In this document: positions 1 to 13,459 of the stretch, in pieces
How the letters are laid out: each line of letters opens with the position of its first letter
Numbering within the stretch: the stretch's first letter is position 1
From: Steromphala cineraria
Taxonomy: Eukaryota > Mollusca > Gastropoda > Trochida > Trochidae
DNA length: 64,000 nt
Assembly: GCA_916613615.1 (NCBI GenBank)
Contig: OU744724.1
Coordinates: 22,554,171 to 22,618,170, forward strand
Direction of reading: 5' to 3'
Translations under genes and position numbers: made by a program
The notes under the pieces: model-generated
Database searches by the model: none
The model's input: only the letters and a program-made list of their open reading frames with translations
What the model was told of the DNA's origin: nothing

Positions 1-89
1 AAACAAATGTTTGAACACAACCATGACAATTAATGTGTCTTATCAATCACTTGTCTTGTCCTAACCATAAAGGAGATACAGTTGTTTAA

Positions 90-428
90 AGGGCCAGTAG
101 TACGTTTTTTGAAAATTTTATATTTAACATTTTTCACTGATAAGTGTACGTTAATGGTAAATGTATTATGTTGATAGTGTCCAACATATCATAACACAAA
201 TCACCCATAGTCAGGGGACAAAGTATAAAAATTCACATAACATCCATTGGCGCCCATTTTATGTGAACACGTTTAATTCAGTTTGTGTTAGAAAAAGGAA
301 TCGTATGGCTAAACTTTACATTATATATTTTAATTATTAGTGCTTCATTTAGTTTAAATACATTGTCTTTCAATTGGAACCAATAGTTTTTATCACCTTA
401 AATCCCCCTTAAACGTGCTACTGACCCT
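90..428. mobile_element. MITE with TTAA target duplication, copy 1
   Basis: A 339 bp non-coding element is bounded by TTAA on both sides (86-89 and 429-432), with inverted ends close to AGGGGCAGTAGCACGTTTT. It is clearly homologous along its full length to 40,963-41,317, including the interior blocks gacaaagtat, gtgtgaacac and gtctttcaattggaacca. TTAA flanks suggest mobilisation by a piggyBac-type transposase. Because TTAA is part of a longer palindromic end, a TA duplication (mariner type) cannot be excluded. Confidence 0.75.
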
Positions 429-3400
429 TTAATACACAACCTGATTTAGAATTCGCGTTTAAACGATAACCTATTTTCATTTTTTTACATTGTTAGAAAG
501 ACGTATGTTGTTCTGATTATACTGTCTCCTTTTCACATTTGCAATGACACAGGTCATCATATTTCAAATCAAGTTCCTGTTGATGATTGAGAAAACTTTA
601 TGAAGGAAATAAAACTTAATCTAACAATGATGTTCTTATTTTTACTGCTACTCTAAGCTTTATACTCAAATTAACATTTTTACACAATCATATATTATAT
701 TTCCTTGTTCACCATGTAAAACACCGATAAGAAATACAACAAAAAATATCCAAGAATATGCACACTCAATAAAGGTTTTCATTAGACTAACATCCGGCTC
801 CTGCAAAATGGTACTTAAAAACGATTATTTTTAAAAAGAGGATCTTTTTAAATGGCTATATTTCCCTAGATGCTTTTACAAAAGTTATTTTGAGGTCAGA
901 AAAGAACAACCACATTCTCTGTTTTAGATTACGTTTGAATAAATATGAGTAAACCTTGTTCGAAGACTGTTTTGCCAAAATTCAGTTTCTGACTGTATTG
1001 ACCAAGCCTAGTTATGAATAAATAAACATAACATTTCAGGAGAAATTTTTTTCATTCACTTAAAAAAATAATCCTTGTTTTAATAATAATTTTAAGCCTA
1101 ATGTAATCAAAAAGTTTGAAAACATCATTCTATTTAGATGGGTTTTTTTAAGGAGTGAACATTAGAACTGAAAACAAATATATTGTAAGCAAAAATATTC
1201 TACATTAATAACTACTACATAAGAACACATTAGATGATAGACCGTAAATATGCTTCACATTGAAGACATACCTACATGCATAATCAGAAATCTTATCTGA
1301 AATTGTTTTTAAAAGAAATATCCGAGGAAAACTAAAGAAAGTTTCCTTTGATTAACGGTTCAAACTTGCAACAATTTCAATCTGATCAGGAGTAAAAAAA
1401 CGTCACGGAAGATAATATACAGGAAATTCTGACATTTCGTTCAAAGACGACGTCGGAAAGAGGAATAATGAGAAAACGGTGGCGTGTAAAATTAACCTAA
1501 TCGGGTTGTGTTTTTGGCAGCGCGAGACGAGGAAATCAAAGAGGTAATATTCTGGAACCAGAAGAGCGTCTTACCCTTCATTGACGAGGGAAGCTGCAAT
1601 CGGAATACCTATTGGTTTGGTCTGATCACAACCTCACTACACCGGTCTTAGCTGATCGAGATTGGAAAAAATCGTCCTCGGAAACGGAAAACGATTTCCT
1701 TCGTAGGATCTGGGTTTTATCTTCCGTCGATCAAATAAAATGAAACAATTCTATCAGGGCCGTAGCAGGCTAAGCAGGGTCTAGTAATAAAGCCATTAGG
1801 CTGTAGTGGGGGATGACATTGCTCCTGCAGTACGGCACCGCGCGAGAACGATGCAGTGTAGGTAGACGAGATGTCAGAATACGGACAAGCCATGGACAGA
1901 CAAGCAGGACTATGGTTATGAGCAAAGTGAAGTTACCGTATATTGTGAAGAACATCATGGTGGGGACTCCTAGGTTGTCCTGTGGGACCCTGTGTCAGGG
2001 CGAGGGACGCTTTCTGCCCAGAGCCATGCTTTATAGCGATTTCATACTCCTCTCGCACTGCCATCTTCTGTTGTGAGCCATCAATTTCACATCACAAAAT
2101 GTTTATGCGGCATTATCTATCGATCGTGTTTGAGCCCCGAGCTTGGAGTAATGAAGAGAGCGAATGCCTACTGACGGACTGCCAGGCAGCGCGACTGAGA
2201 GAGTGAACCAGCGTTAGTTCTACAGAGAGAGGGAAGGGAAGGCGAGCAGACGACACAGTCGAGATTACTCGAGTGATCGCCGTGAGACCAGCGGGCTCGC
2301 TTCTCTCTCGTCCTCTCTACGCTTGCATGTTTGAAATTGTGAAGGCATGTGAACATATTTTTTGAAAGAATGCCTTTAAGGTTAATCTGAAGGTGGAGAG
2401 GGGGAGGAAGGAAAGATCGGGACAATCAGGTGAATCTGGTCTCAGCTAGTCAGGGCAGGTTCCTTACTTGTTTTATTCTTGTTTGGGAAGAATGTCGGTA
2501 TTATTGACAAGTCCACAAGCCCAAACTTCCAACAATGAAGTAGAATCGAAGTTGTAGGTCCAGCCTTGGACATATGTTCCCGATTTTGCGAACGAACCTG
2601 CCAAAAGGCAGACGACAGAACGGCAGTTGGCGCGAAGGTTGCCCATGCTTCATTACGGCGCCCACCGACGGGGTAATTGTGCCTGATAATCAGAACCAAG
2701 TTGAGAGCTCATATATCATCAAGTAAACAAGACGCCGGCTCACAGGATCACCAGCAAATCTGAAAATAGGCCACTTGCTTCAATACGAGGGGGAGGGGGG
2801 AGGGTATAATTCTTCCCTTTACTATCGCTAGTTCTTCCCAACGGGCAATCTTTCTCCGCGCGTGCTGCAAGCTGCTTTCTCTTACAGAACAAACAGTTTA
2901 TGCCCCACGCTGCATAACACGCCGAGGAAATCATTCTAGTCTTTCATTTTCTCGTTTCACGCTCCTAAACGCGCATGGCTGAATGGAAAGTAAATCAGGC
3001 GTGGGCAGTTTACGACTAGGGAATACAAAAATGATAACACTTACCCTCAACTAGTGGTTACAGGAGTCCAACATTCCCAGATCCTTTATCCGAACATTTG
3101 AGGGCCTTAGTAAAGGTCCAGGCGTATAAACCATATATCACAACTATCGGCCAATACTTGCGATATACATGATATCAGAGAGGCAGGAAACAGACGTACA
3201 CACCGTAGAGAGCGTGGACAAAGGTCACATGGCACCTCCGGTAAACTGATCTTCCAGAATTTAGACACTAACTAACTTCAAAACAACACAGGTCCAGTTT
3301 ACTTTGTTCGATGTCCACCAAAACGGTGAATAGGAGGGGTGTATTCACTCACCCCGCTATGATTTCCTCTCACACAACCCTGTATGATTTCCTCTCACTC

Positions 3401-4597
3401 ACCCCTCTCCCAGTTCCTCTTGTATAAAGGGTGACCGCAGTAATCCTAGTCACACGAATATGTTGAATAGCTGCGTTAAATGTGAGCAGAGGATTGAGGC
3501 AGGTTTGCTTAAGATTCCATTGTTTTGTCAGTCTTAAAGCATGTCCCGAGATGCGATTTTAGATGCGGTTCGTCTCTCTACAGCTCGTCCTGTGCGAGGG
3601 ACTGAGCGCAGAGTCCAGACTCGTCTCTCCCTGGCATGCAAGTGACAGTTCTACCTATCAACACCCACCATGCTCCGCCGGGACATGTGCCTCGTATCAG
3701 ACTGCGAAACAAAAACTTTGTTGACCTACAGGTCGGAGAAAACGCGTGACAAGCTCCAGTTTATCTTTAGGGACTGCAGGGTACAGCCAATAGAAAAGCC
3801 TCAACCGACCCCTGGCTCAAACACACCGTCGTCTCTCACTCAATCCTACGAGCCCTAAACACCGGCCTTCAGCTCGCTAAATTGGTCTAAAGAAAATCGT
3901 CAACGCTTGAATTATGTCAACAAATGCCCATACCCAAATACATGGGGTCGGACAATCAAAAGCGGCTAGGCTGTGAAATGCGTGTCAAATTTGTGAAGCC
4001 CGCAAAGAGAGGGGACCATATTGTACCTCCACTGCCGCCCTTTCTGTAACAGTTTAGTTCTACACGGACAAACTCGAGACGTGTTCAGTTGTCAACATAA
4101 ATCTATCTCATGTATTGGATATTAATCATGCACACCTTTTACATGAAGTGTGCCTTTGTGTCCTTCATGTAGTGCAAGGGAATTCATTCTCCACGCCGTT
4201 TTGTTAACGTGATGAGGTTTTGTTATGGAAGAAGTAGATTTTATGTTCATTTCACATTATGGAAAATATGAATCCGTCAATCATACCTAATCTAAAATTA
4301 AAAAGGAACATCCCACCAAAGTGAATAGAAAGTTCCTTGTAATATCTTAGAGGCCCTTTTCGTTATTTTTGTATTATTTTGGATTTAAATAAAGTTTTCA
4401 TTTAAGTGATCGCTGGTTCTTTCTAAAATACTCACAAATATATTATCTATCTATCTACATTTGTACATGTAAGCATCATGAATCCCTTTGAAATTAACTC
4501 AGAAATATTTTTCAATTTTCTAGTCAGTTGAATGTACATATGGCTTTAAATTATGAAACTGACACGGACGTAAAAAGTCATGATATATATATAGAGG
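429..4597. other. Non-coding; GC-richer patches, no gene seen
   Basis: AT-rich to about 1,430. Less AT-rich, CpG-containing patches follow at about 1,440-2,430 and 2,560-4,080, the latter with purine- and pyrimidine-rich stretches. Such patches could be promoter or first-exon sequence, but no convincing exon, TATA box or conserved protein was found; the open frames of 60-90 codons here overlap on both strands. Confidence 0.5.
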
Positions 4598-4735
4598 ATA
4601 CTAAACGACCTTCCATTTAATACTATTTTTATTAAACGAGTTAATGATTTTGTATAAAACGAGCGAAAGCGAGTTTGATACCAAATCATTCACGAGTTTA
4701 ATAAAAATAGTATTAAATGGAAGGGAGTTTAGTAT
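4598..4735. mobile_element. Fold-back element (138 bp long hairpin)
   Basis: The two arms (from atactaaac at 4,598 and to gtttagtat at 4,735) are nearly perfect complements over about 50 bp, including ccatttaatactattttt. The central part gagcgaaagcgag is also close to symmetrical. A GC-richer tail downstream carries two perfect CRE palindromes (TGACGTCA at 4,838-4,845 and 4,862-4,869). It is probably a dispersed fold-back repeat; flanking duplications were not identified. Confidence 0.6.
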
Positions 4736-5468
4736 TCTGTTTATTACTTGCCCTAAAAATCAAACATAATTGCCGATAAGTTGCCGAAACTAACAATTTC
4801 GCGACTCAGCAACCATTGTGACGGCGCGCTTACACTGTGACGTCACAACAACACACTTCTATGACGTCATCCTTGCATTGTGTTATTACACTAGTTTAAT
4901 ATTGTCGTATAAATATTACACTGCGGTATCTTACACGGGCGAGTAATAAATAAACTCTTTTTATGGTATAAAGTTCAAATAGAGGAAATAGAAATAAGGA
5001 AATGGTCCAATCGAAAGTACTTGTAAAGAACGTCACATTAACCAAAGAGCAAGATATATTTAATGATACTTGATACTTCTTTGTCCTGTTCAAACTTGGA
5101 TTCCATATCTAAAGTATTGCATATACTTCTAAACGATTGTTGTTCGGGGCACTACTACCCCAATATTCGATAATCAAACATAATGAATAATAAAATAGGA
5201 GTTTTCCTTGTCCCCTTATATAAATTTATATATAAACGCAATGAATTTTTATGAATAATAAAAATTTATATATATAAATCCATGTTACTGCAACTCTCCT
5301 TAGGAGGAAATTTCAGAGGGAACAAATAATTTTAAAATTACTGTTGAGTATACAAGTTTCGTTTTCCCTAGAAGACCAGTGATCGATTGTCTCTCCTACA
5401 AGATGTAGCCTATACCAGTAGCGGCATGTAGACTGTGATACGTTCAATAGGGAGTACGTGCTCAAGCA

Positions 5469-5487
5469 ATATATATATATATATATA
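5469..5487. repeat. (AT)n microsatellite
   Basis: About nine AT dinucleotides. A smaller atct tetranucleotide run lies near 4,444. Confidence 0.9.
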
Positions 5488-5648
5488 GTAGATTGAATGG
5501 TTGGAGCAGGGATCGATGTGTTCTTAAGAACATGCAAAAAGTTTGCAACAAACTTTTTAAGTGAAAGTACCGTATTAATTGCAAATACAAACAGACCTTG
5601 ACTAATATTTATTCTGAGAGAAATACTTCTCAAAACGTTTAATTGAAC

Positions 5649-5691
5649 CAAGGATTTTCATAGCACTGAACTATGAGCTATGAAATCCTTG
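5649..5691. repeat. Short hairpin
   Basis: Arms caaggattttcatagc and gctatgaaatccttg are complementary apart from one extra base, with a 12 nt loop. No T-run or gene context gives it a function. Confidence 0.6.
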
Positions 5692-6047
5692 ATTGAACAC
5701 ATATCAAAAGGAGCCGCGAATGGGTCTTGTATTCACTTAAGATCTAGACTTGCTTTTCAAAAGGCTGTGTAACGTCAAAATATTATCAGCAGCAGTCTGA
5801 GTGTTCGACTAATATACTACTCAAATAAATGCATTATAGAAAAACATTGTCTGTTATGTTTGTAAATAAGAGAAGAGATTTGGCAGAGCAAATGAACTGT
5901 GCCACAAGGTGATGTCAAGGACAAAGACAGACGAAAATCACAAATGTCAGTTGATGATAAAACCACCATTAAAAACGCGGGTCTTGATTACAAATGCTGT
6001 TTGGATCGTGTATGCAAAGAAAGTACATGCAATCAACAAAACCACGT

Positions 6048-6175
6048 TGTCTGTCTAACAGCACCTGAATTAAAATACATGTATATAGGCCCACGCAGGT
6101 CTATGGTATTGTAGAAAATCTAGATCATAGCAATTTATGAACAGCTTCAGTGGGCTCCTTTCAATGTTAATACTT
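6048..6175. repeat. Dispersed repeat family member
   Basis: The segment shares gtctgtctaacagc.cctga and caagtctat-like strings with 23,432-23,530. It also shares cttcagtggg.tcctttcaat with 31,655-31,735. A weaker relative lies at about 37,041-37,100. Together the fragments outline one dispersed, non-coding family with no clear ends. Confidence 0.55.
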
Positions 6176-9100
6176 TGAATTTATCAAGAAAAGGAGACTT
6201 GATTACATCTTGGACAGAAACAATTCAATGGCAAAGGATTCAAGTTCGGAAACTGTTGGAGCATATGTCTATCACAGATTTTTTGCTTAGATGCAAACGT
6301 ACGGTTCAGTCTAAAAACATCACATGTGAAACATGTTAATGAATGTTTGGGAGTAGTAAACATATCAAACTCCGAACAATCATATCTGCAAATGCAATGA
6401 TTTGTATGACCCTTTGCTTAAAGATGCTGTATCATACTTGCAAGCGGTTCAGGATGAAACTTAGCTATTGAGAAATGAAATACATCACTTTGTAGAAAAA
6501 TCTTTCGTCGAAATTTTGATATCTTATTTAGATTGTTTAATCAACAATAACATACTTATTTCGACGCTTCAAGCACAGTACCCCCCTTAGAAAGGGCATG
6601 TCATTTTGTGAACCCGCTTTCGGTGACGTAATCATTATGCTTGTAGGATTTACAACGTGTCTCAACTACCGTAATTGCGTTCGATGGGTATCAACTTTGA
6701 CAGCAACGAATACCTAATTCGGAGAAAAAGAATATAAAATCTAGTTGAGCGCGACAAAGACGGTTTTCAAGCGTACATTTAGAAACCGGAAGTTGTGAAA
6801 TGGCCACACTTGATTCGCCCTTATGGCGACTGCCGTTTCGGTAATCATTGGTATATTATCTCCTTTTTGATGAATTTTGGTCCGATTGTCTCAAGGCTGG
6901 TCGCTAAATTTTTCTAAAAATACAACGTATACATTAAAAATACTTGAAAAATTATTGCACTATGATATAGCATCTTTAATGTTTCAATTGTAGCTGTTGT
7001 AACGACATAGAACATACTGTTATAACATTAGAGTTACTTGAGAGTTACTCTCTGTAACATTTATTCTCAACCAGTTTATATGGATTAAATATGATAAGAG
7101 GGCACCGTAATATGTCATTTCGTTTCATATAGGGGGAATTGAAATATAAACTTGCTTTATCAAATGATAATGTTGAGAAATACATATTCATTTACTACAG
7201 TCTATATGTTAGATTATATTCTGACAACAAAAACTTCTAAACTTGTTGTCTTAATTAAAACCTTGTTGTTGAGAATACAAAATACAGATCTTCGCAATAA
7301 AAAAATGATATTGCATGTCACTTGCAGATATCACGTCAACTTTCATAAATGACTTCCAACAAAAAACAGTTTAGGTTCGTTGTTGATACACTTCGATCAC
7401 AAAAACATTCAATGAGATTTGTTGTCAAAGTCAACTTATATAATCTAAAATGTTGTAAATTTAGTAACTTAAACAGTTGATACTTTAATGTTCAGTTGAA
7501 CAGGAACAGATCTATGTATCATAGCAGAGTACGTGTTTTCAACGTTTCTTATCCTCCACATATGCTGGTTCATGTATTCACTGAAACCGTGGACAATTAT
7601 GGCTACGAAAAAGGGATGATTTTTCACACTTTTCACACCGATTCAGTTAATTGATAACGAATAAATAATTTTTTTGATAAAAATTATATATTTAAAATCT
7701 TAAAAACACACCCGAAACAAACACGATATATTTACTTTACACGGAGAGACACTCCACATTGAAATGGAGCGTCTAGTTTGAAAGATGACATTAACATTGA
7801 TGCGCTAAGCGGAGATGTACCTATTTACATGGCACACCAGACGGCTGCCTAATCAGTAGACGACTAAGGAGAAAATGATTCCAAGCGAACGCTGTCAGGT
7901 AGTGAATAAAAAAGGTAGATTTATCACTGGCGCGTTCTGTTCCCCTTAGCTAACGAGAGTGGGTTTGTACAATGTTGCGATCGAGTCTAATCAATAACGG
8001 TATAAAGAAAGGCGCTCTCGGCTCCAGCTTTCACGTGTCTCCTTATACTAGCAGTACCCGGCAACGGGCTTATATCAAGTCTCCATACTTTCTGTCCTTG
8101 TCAGTATCAAAACTATACAAACACTTATTAGGGGCCGGAGTAAAAAACAAAGGGGTAGGTTATGGGTATTAAATGACATGATGAACATTTGTTGTCAAGT
8201 TTGTATGAAAACTTCGAGACAGTGATAAACGTTCTTGAAAGCTATGATTATATTGTGGAAATTAAATTTGCTTTTGAAAACGTATTGACATCAACTTTTA
8301 ATTCGGTCTCATTAATTTCGCAAAATAGTTCTGTTGAAGTAATTTGTTCTTCTTCTATGTGAATGTTGCTGGCGATAAATTACGTTTTGAACAAACACGT
8401 CAAAGCAGTATGCTCGTAATGTCAAATGGGATTTATATTGCCAATTAAAGTGAAAAATGACTATAGGCCTACAATCATTTATATCGTAAATAAATTCGTT
8501 AATGCAGGTCTTGGATAGTGTGAATGATGCTTAACAGGGAATGCAAGAGTCTACTAATAAAACAAAACAGATTAAAACAATCATAATAGGGTTGGAAGAG
8601 AAACCAAAATGAAAATTCGTCATTACCAAAACTGTTTTTTTCTTTTTCTCATCTCAGTCCTTATTTAAACGGTTTACTGATCTTACATGTACACGTGTAG
8701 AGATACAACATTCACCAAGTCTACCGAATTATGAAGTAGGCTACTGGCACGGTTGCAGTGAAGTCGCATTCGTTCCAAACAATATGAAGGTAGTTGTTTA
8801 TACAAATGTTTACATATTCTGAAGGGTACCCCATATCTCTGATAAACATCCAATCCTAACTCGGTGTAACGTAAACCAATCAGTTTTGAAACAGGGTATA
8901 GCGGAAGTCAGGAAGGAAACTACTCGACAAACTCTTAACATCGTCATGCACACCGCCGTTGTATAGACATACACTCATACAGATCTGTCGAGGGACTCGC
9001 AAAGACGTGTGCGGTTTGTAAACCGGAAGTGACATGGATAAAGTTAAGAAATGGGCATACGATGTTCATGAACTCGTGACTACCAATGCGAAAACCAAAG

Positions 9101-9554
9101 TCGCGGTAGTTGGAATTTGTGGGACAGACAAAATATATGAAATTCACTTCATCGAAATGAAAAGAAAGACATTACTATACTTGAGAGAACAGTGTTTGTA
9201 TGTTTTCATTTTCAAAGTCTGTGGACACAATAGGAACATATTCTGGTTACTCGAACATGATCAAATAATAACATATGTCAGTACAAAACATTGCAATACT
9301 GTCAGAGCATAACATAACATTATAATCCTTCCGCGAATTTCAAACCCTCACAGTCCTGATTCAAAACTGTATAGAAGCCATCAATTACTCTTGGTCCTCA
9401 TTTAGCATTCAAGATTTGACTGCAGTACAAAATACATATGAAATGAAGAATCTAAAGAAATAAAATATTAAAAAGGAACGTTAATAATATTTAAAAAAGT
9501 ATTTCATTAATAAATGCAGTGCAGGGCGGCTTTAAATAATTCGTTATGGCCGTG

Positions 9555-9731
9555 TATATAAAGAAGAATCACTTGGCACGGTACACAAACACGGAAACGG
9601 ATAACTAGCCGCTGATTGTAGATAGCCGGTGAGTGGCAAGTGTCAGGGAGTTATTTCCGAGCAGATAGCAGTTGAACGTGTAACGGTAGACCAACTGTAG
9701 AGACAACTGTATATTGTAGAAGTGTGACACG
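9555..9731 (+). promoter_or_regulatory. Candidate TATA promoter with 5' non-coding exon
   Basis: TATATAAA at 9,555-9,562 is followed by GC-richer sequence starting about 25-30 nt later (near 9,586). A good 5' splice site, cacg|gtaaga, lies at 9,732. The enclosed ~146 nt has no ATG with a useful frame, so it would be a leader exon. No downstream plus-strand coding exon was recognised in the window, so this rests on signals alone. Confidence 0.3.
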
Positions 9732-9911
9732 GTAAGAAATGGGAAAACTCACTGCTTTAGACTCATCTCCATCTCTAGGGTCATATGGGAGAGCGGGGAT
9801 CATTCGGACGATTTCAGATATACCCTCCTACTCCTAAACCATTTACAGAAAGCAGAGGTACTCTTCATAGACAGATATATAGAAAGACACAGAACATTAA
9901 AGACATATAGA

Positions 9912-10280
9912 GAGTCATTCTCTCACCACATAGGCAGATCAAGTCATGAAATGTTGATACAGTCTCTGTTCTATTACACAGACTTTGTGGGATAGAATGG
10001 GAGACGCCTGATTGGAGGCAATCACAGTTAGTTGTGCAATCAGCGACACTGTTCTTAAAATCATCCTTTTGGCTACTGAATCATGGCAAAGGCATTGTGA
10101 GATGAACCACCCTTTTCATGCGAGAAGCGTTGTCATTTGATAACGAAATTCAAATGGATTGTAATGCATTTTTTCCCGCCAGGGGAAACTGCCGGAAAGT
10201 ACGGATTTCGGCGTATTAGAACAGAGGCTGCATCAACATTTCATGACTTGATCTGCCTCTGTGGTCCCGGGAAAGAATGC
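9912..10280. mobile_element. Inverted-repeat element with ~65 bp arms
   Basis: The left arm (about 9,912-9,977) and right arm (about 10,212-10,280) are complementary over the blocks aggcagatcaagtcatgaa, atgttgat and ctctgttcta, with decayed outer ends. The ~235 bp interior has no ORF. It is consistent with a small non-autonomous DNA transposon; target-site duplications are not clear. Confidence 0.6.
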
Positions 10281-13159
10281 TAGAGAGTGTGAGTGAGAGG
10301 TTGATTCAGTACAACATGGACTGTATTTTCAAGCAACCTTACCGATACTAATCACATCACACAAAGCAATTTTTGTCCATCAGTCCACCATGTTTGGAAA
10401 TTACACTCTTAGTAGTTCTAAACTCTATTAAATTCTAGAAATAATTTATTACCGAATGCGATAGAGGAATCCTCAATCTAGCCCCTCTTATTGAGATTTC
10501 TATTTCACAGCCTATACGAAGCTAGTTAAGCATTGTCTGGGACGTTATAGCCTTGCGTTTTGTCATTAAGAGTTGCTGGGGTCATATATGTCAAATGTTT
10601 CTAATGATGTCAGTAAGTCAAGAAGGAGAAACTATCAATTTTCACATTAGTCGTTGAGTTATGAAATTGAAAGATATTTTCAAATAACATACGCACAGAC
10701 ATAAATGTTAAATGTCATAAAACTCATGATATCTTTCTTAAACAAAAACATGCAGTTCAATATATTCAAATTATCATTAAATTAATTTACAAGGCCAAAT
10801 GAAATAAATAAAACGTCGCTCACCAAGATGGAAATTTGCAAGTATCAGGCTACTAGCTTTCCATGACTGAATACGTTAAAATATAGAATAAGGAGACTGT
10901 TCACAGTCTACACCACCGTGGCACTAACAAGTCTTCGATTCCTGATAGCTGTCTGGTAGGGTAGATAATGCCTCAAATCTAGCCCCAATTACATCAAATC
11001 ATAGTGTAATTCCTGTCTGTCTCCCCGAGTCCATGTTGGTCTTCTATTGGATTCGAGTCCATAGTACTCTGTGATTGGCAGTAAGGTTATTGACAGAAAT
11101 TCATTTCAATCAGAACGTGTGTATGAGGAAGAAATGCCATTAATGGTAAAGCTAACACTTATCCCTTTTGCTACTTTTTTGATGACATGCAACATTATAT
11201 AGGGTATAATTGCGTTAATTTTGCAGCGAAAGATTTCTATAAGAAAATTGAAAGATCATTGTAAGTATATAGCCTATACGATAAACAACAACTGCATATA
11301 TCATAGAATAAAAATACATGTAATTAAATCATTATGATAATTGATAAGGCTAGATTATTAATTAAAACTCATTAAAATATTAACGGTCAATTATATGGCA
11401 GATAAACTATGCACTTTGTGAAATGTAATAAAATGCAGTTCTTCTGTTTATTTTGAACATTAAAAAAACCATTATTATATGTTACAGATGTACAGTGTCT
11501 TGTCGCGATATTGGTATGTAGATACATTGATTTGCTGGTCTGCCAGTTTTAATACACGAACTTGCATAATTCTTTGCAAACAGTCACACCTAAATTCACG
11601 TCCTCGTCAGTTTATATAATTACACATATACAGTATCGGCTATATACACTCTAGGATTTTGTTTTTTGGGCTGACCCTTATAATACTATTTCTTTAAACT
11701 TTCTTCAATAAAAAACAGTAAATAAAGCTAAAAAATCTCATTACTCAACCCGATTACCAGTAGTCTTAAAATAAATTATCATATAGACAAGTATCAAGAA
11801 AAAACTGATGGCGACCATATTTGTGTGAACACCCTAATCATATGCTATAGGGAAAAGATTCGTGCAAATTTAATTCAAATAAGACCAAGTCTGTGCTGTT
11901 TTAAGATCAATGGCGAAAAGCGGACAGTAGTAGAGTGATGAAGTGGACGTTTTTGTTTATCTATTTAAATTAGATTGTGAATTCGTGAAGCTTTACCGAA
12001 CATAGTATTTTTTTGTAGATCTGCTATTTAAAACCAAGTCTTGCAATTGGCAACATTTATCTTCGTTTTTGTGAGATCATTTTATTTACTTGCTGCTAAG
12101 TCCCATTTAGAAGTCGTGTCTATTCCCTCTATGCTAGCCTGTTATCGAGACCCTTACTGAAAATGTTGGCAAGTCTAGTTCACTCAGCTTTATTATATTA
12201 TTATATATCTATATTCTTATTCGGGACTCCTTTTAATTTTATTCTTATATAAAATACAGAAAAAAAAATTTAGATAACAAATATTTTGTCATGAACCATC
12301 TGTTAGTCTACTTTTCAGCTTCCATATCGAAATGACAAACTTACACTTGTAATGCATGCATATTAGAGATATAAGTGATAAAATCATAATGAATAGTGAA
12401 ATCTAATTTTTAAATGTTTTACTTCTTGATTATACCTTACTGTAAGTGTTTCTCAGGACAGCTTACCAACAACAAAGGAAATACGCATCGCTGTGACTGT
12501 CCAATTCATAAGTCATCAAGTAAGATAATGAGGTATGGCACCGTATGCAAAACAATTTTGTTTGTACATATTGCAAAATTCATTCAAAATGCAACACTCT
12601 GACTGGAATTAATTAGATTATTTCAATTTACATTCTAAATACAAAACTGTGATTAAATTGAACAAAGTTTAACCAAATCTGTCAAGTTATTAGTTTTACT
12701 AATGTAAATTCCATGGATATCCACTGGACAAAAAAATCATTTACTTCCTTGTGGTAAGAATGTAGCAATAATGTCAATTGATGTGTGTCGATGGTAAGGT
12801 TAGTATTTCTCTTTAAATGTTTTTGTCTTTATCTCCGAATGATGTTTAACATTAAATATTTAAAATTGAATTTTCATATTTTTGTGTAGTTAAATTTCAA
12901 GTTATTATGAAACTTCATCTATCTATAATTGTAACTGGGCGTCATTTAAATGATAAGGTTCAATTGAAAATATATTTAATAAAGCATTCTAAGAAAAAAA
13001 GAAAAGAGAACATATATTTACGTAAACAAGTGAGGTTTCTATGATAAATGCATCTTTTATCTTATAAATTTGAGTTAAGTTTAAAGTCCCCCATTCAGCA
13101 TGTTCTTTACACGTGGAGGTGTCTCGCATAAAATGAAAAAGGAGTCATAATGATAAGCT

Positions 13160-13400
13160 AATAGCCTCGTGTCAACGATCTATTGACAAGCGGCGTGTTT
13201 GGATGTGCTAAAGTAAAAGCTCTCTTTCCCTGATAAGAGACTTATCTTTGAGTTCAACTATTTACAAAAACACTGTGCTCATTACAGGTTTTAGGCAAAC
13301 TGTTTGGCTGGAGATAAGATATCAGAGAAAAGTTGGCAAAGAACTGCTTGGCTTTCTTTTTGTATGGATTGACAGGCCAAATGACTCACGCGCTTTTCCT
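13160..13400. promoter_or_regulatory. GATA-site cluster, possible enhancer
   Basis: A tail-to-tail pair gataag...cttatc at 13,232-13,246 is followed by gagataagatatc at 13,312-13,324 and an AP-1-like atgactca near 13,380. It is less AT-rich than its surroundings and non-coding. Suggestive only. Confidence 0.2.
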
Positions 13401-13459
13401 CACAGTAATTGCTCGTGTGAATGTGGTTCGAGTGCCCCTGCCTTCCATGTAGGTCTTTT

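Larger units (their letters stand above)
4736..9554. other. Non-coding; no gene supported
   Basis: Contains the CRE-bearing tail of the fold-back element, AT-rich inverted sequence at 5,215-5,280 and a member of a dispersed repeat at 6,048. A 92-codon plus-strand ORF begins at 9,034, directly behind an ETS-type site (accggaagtg), but its protein is unfamiliar. Otherwise nothing is recognised. Confidence 0.5.
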
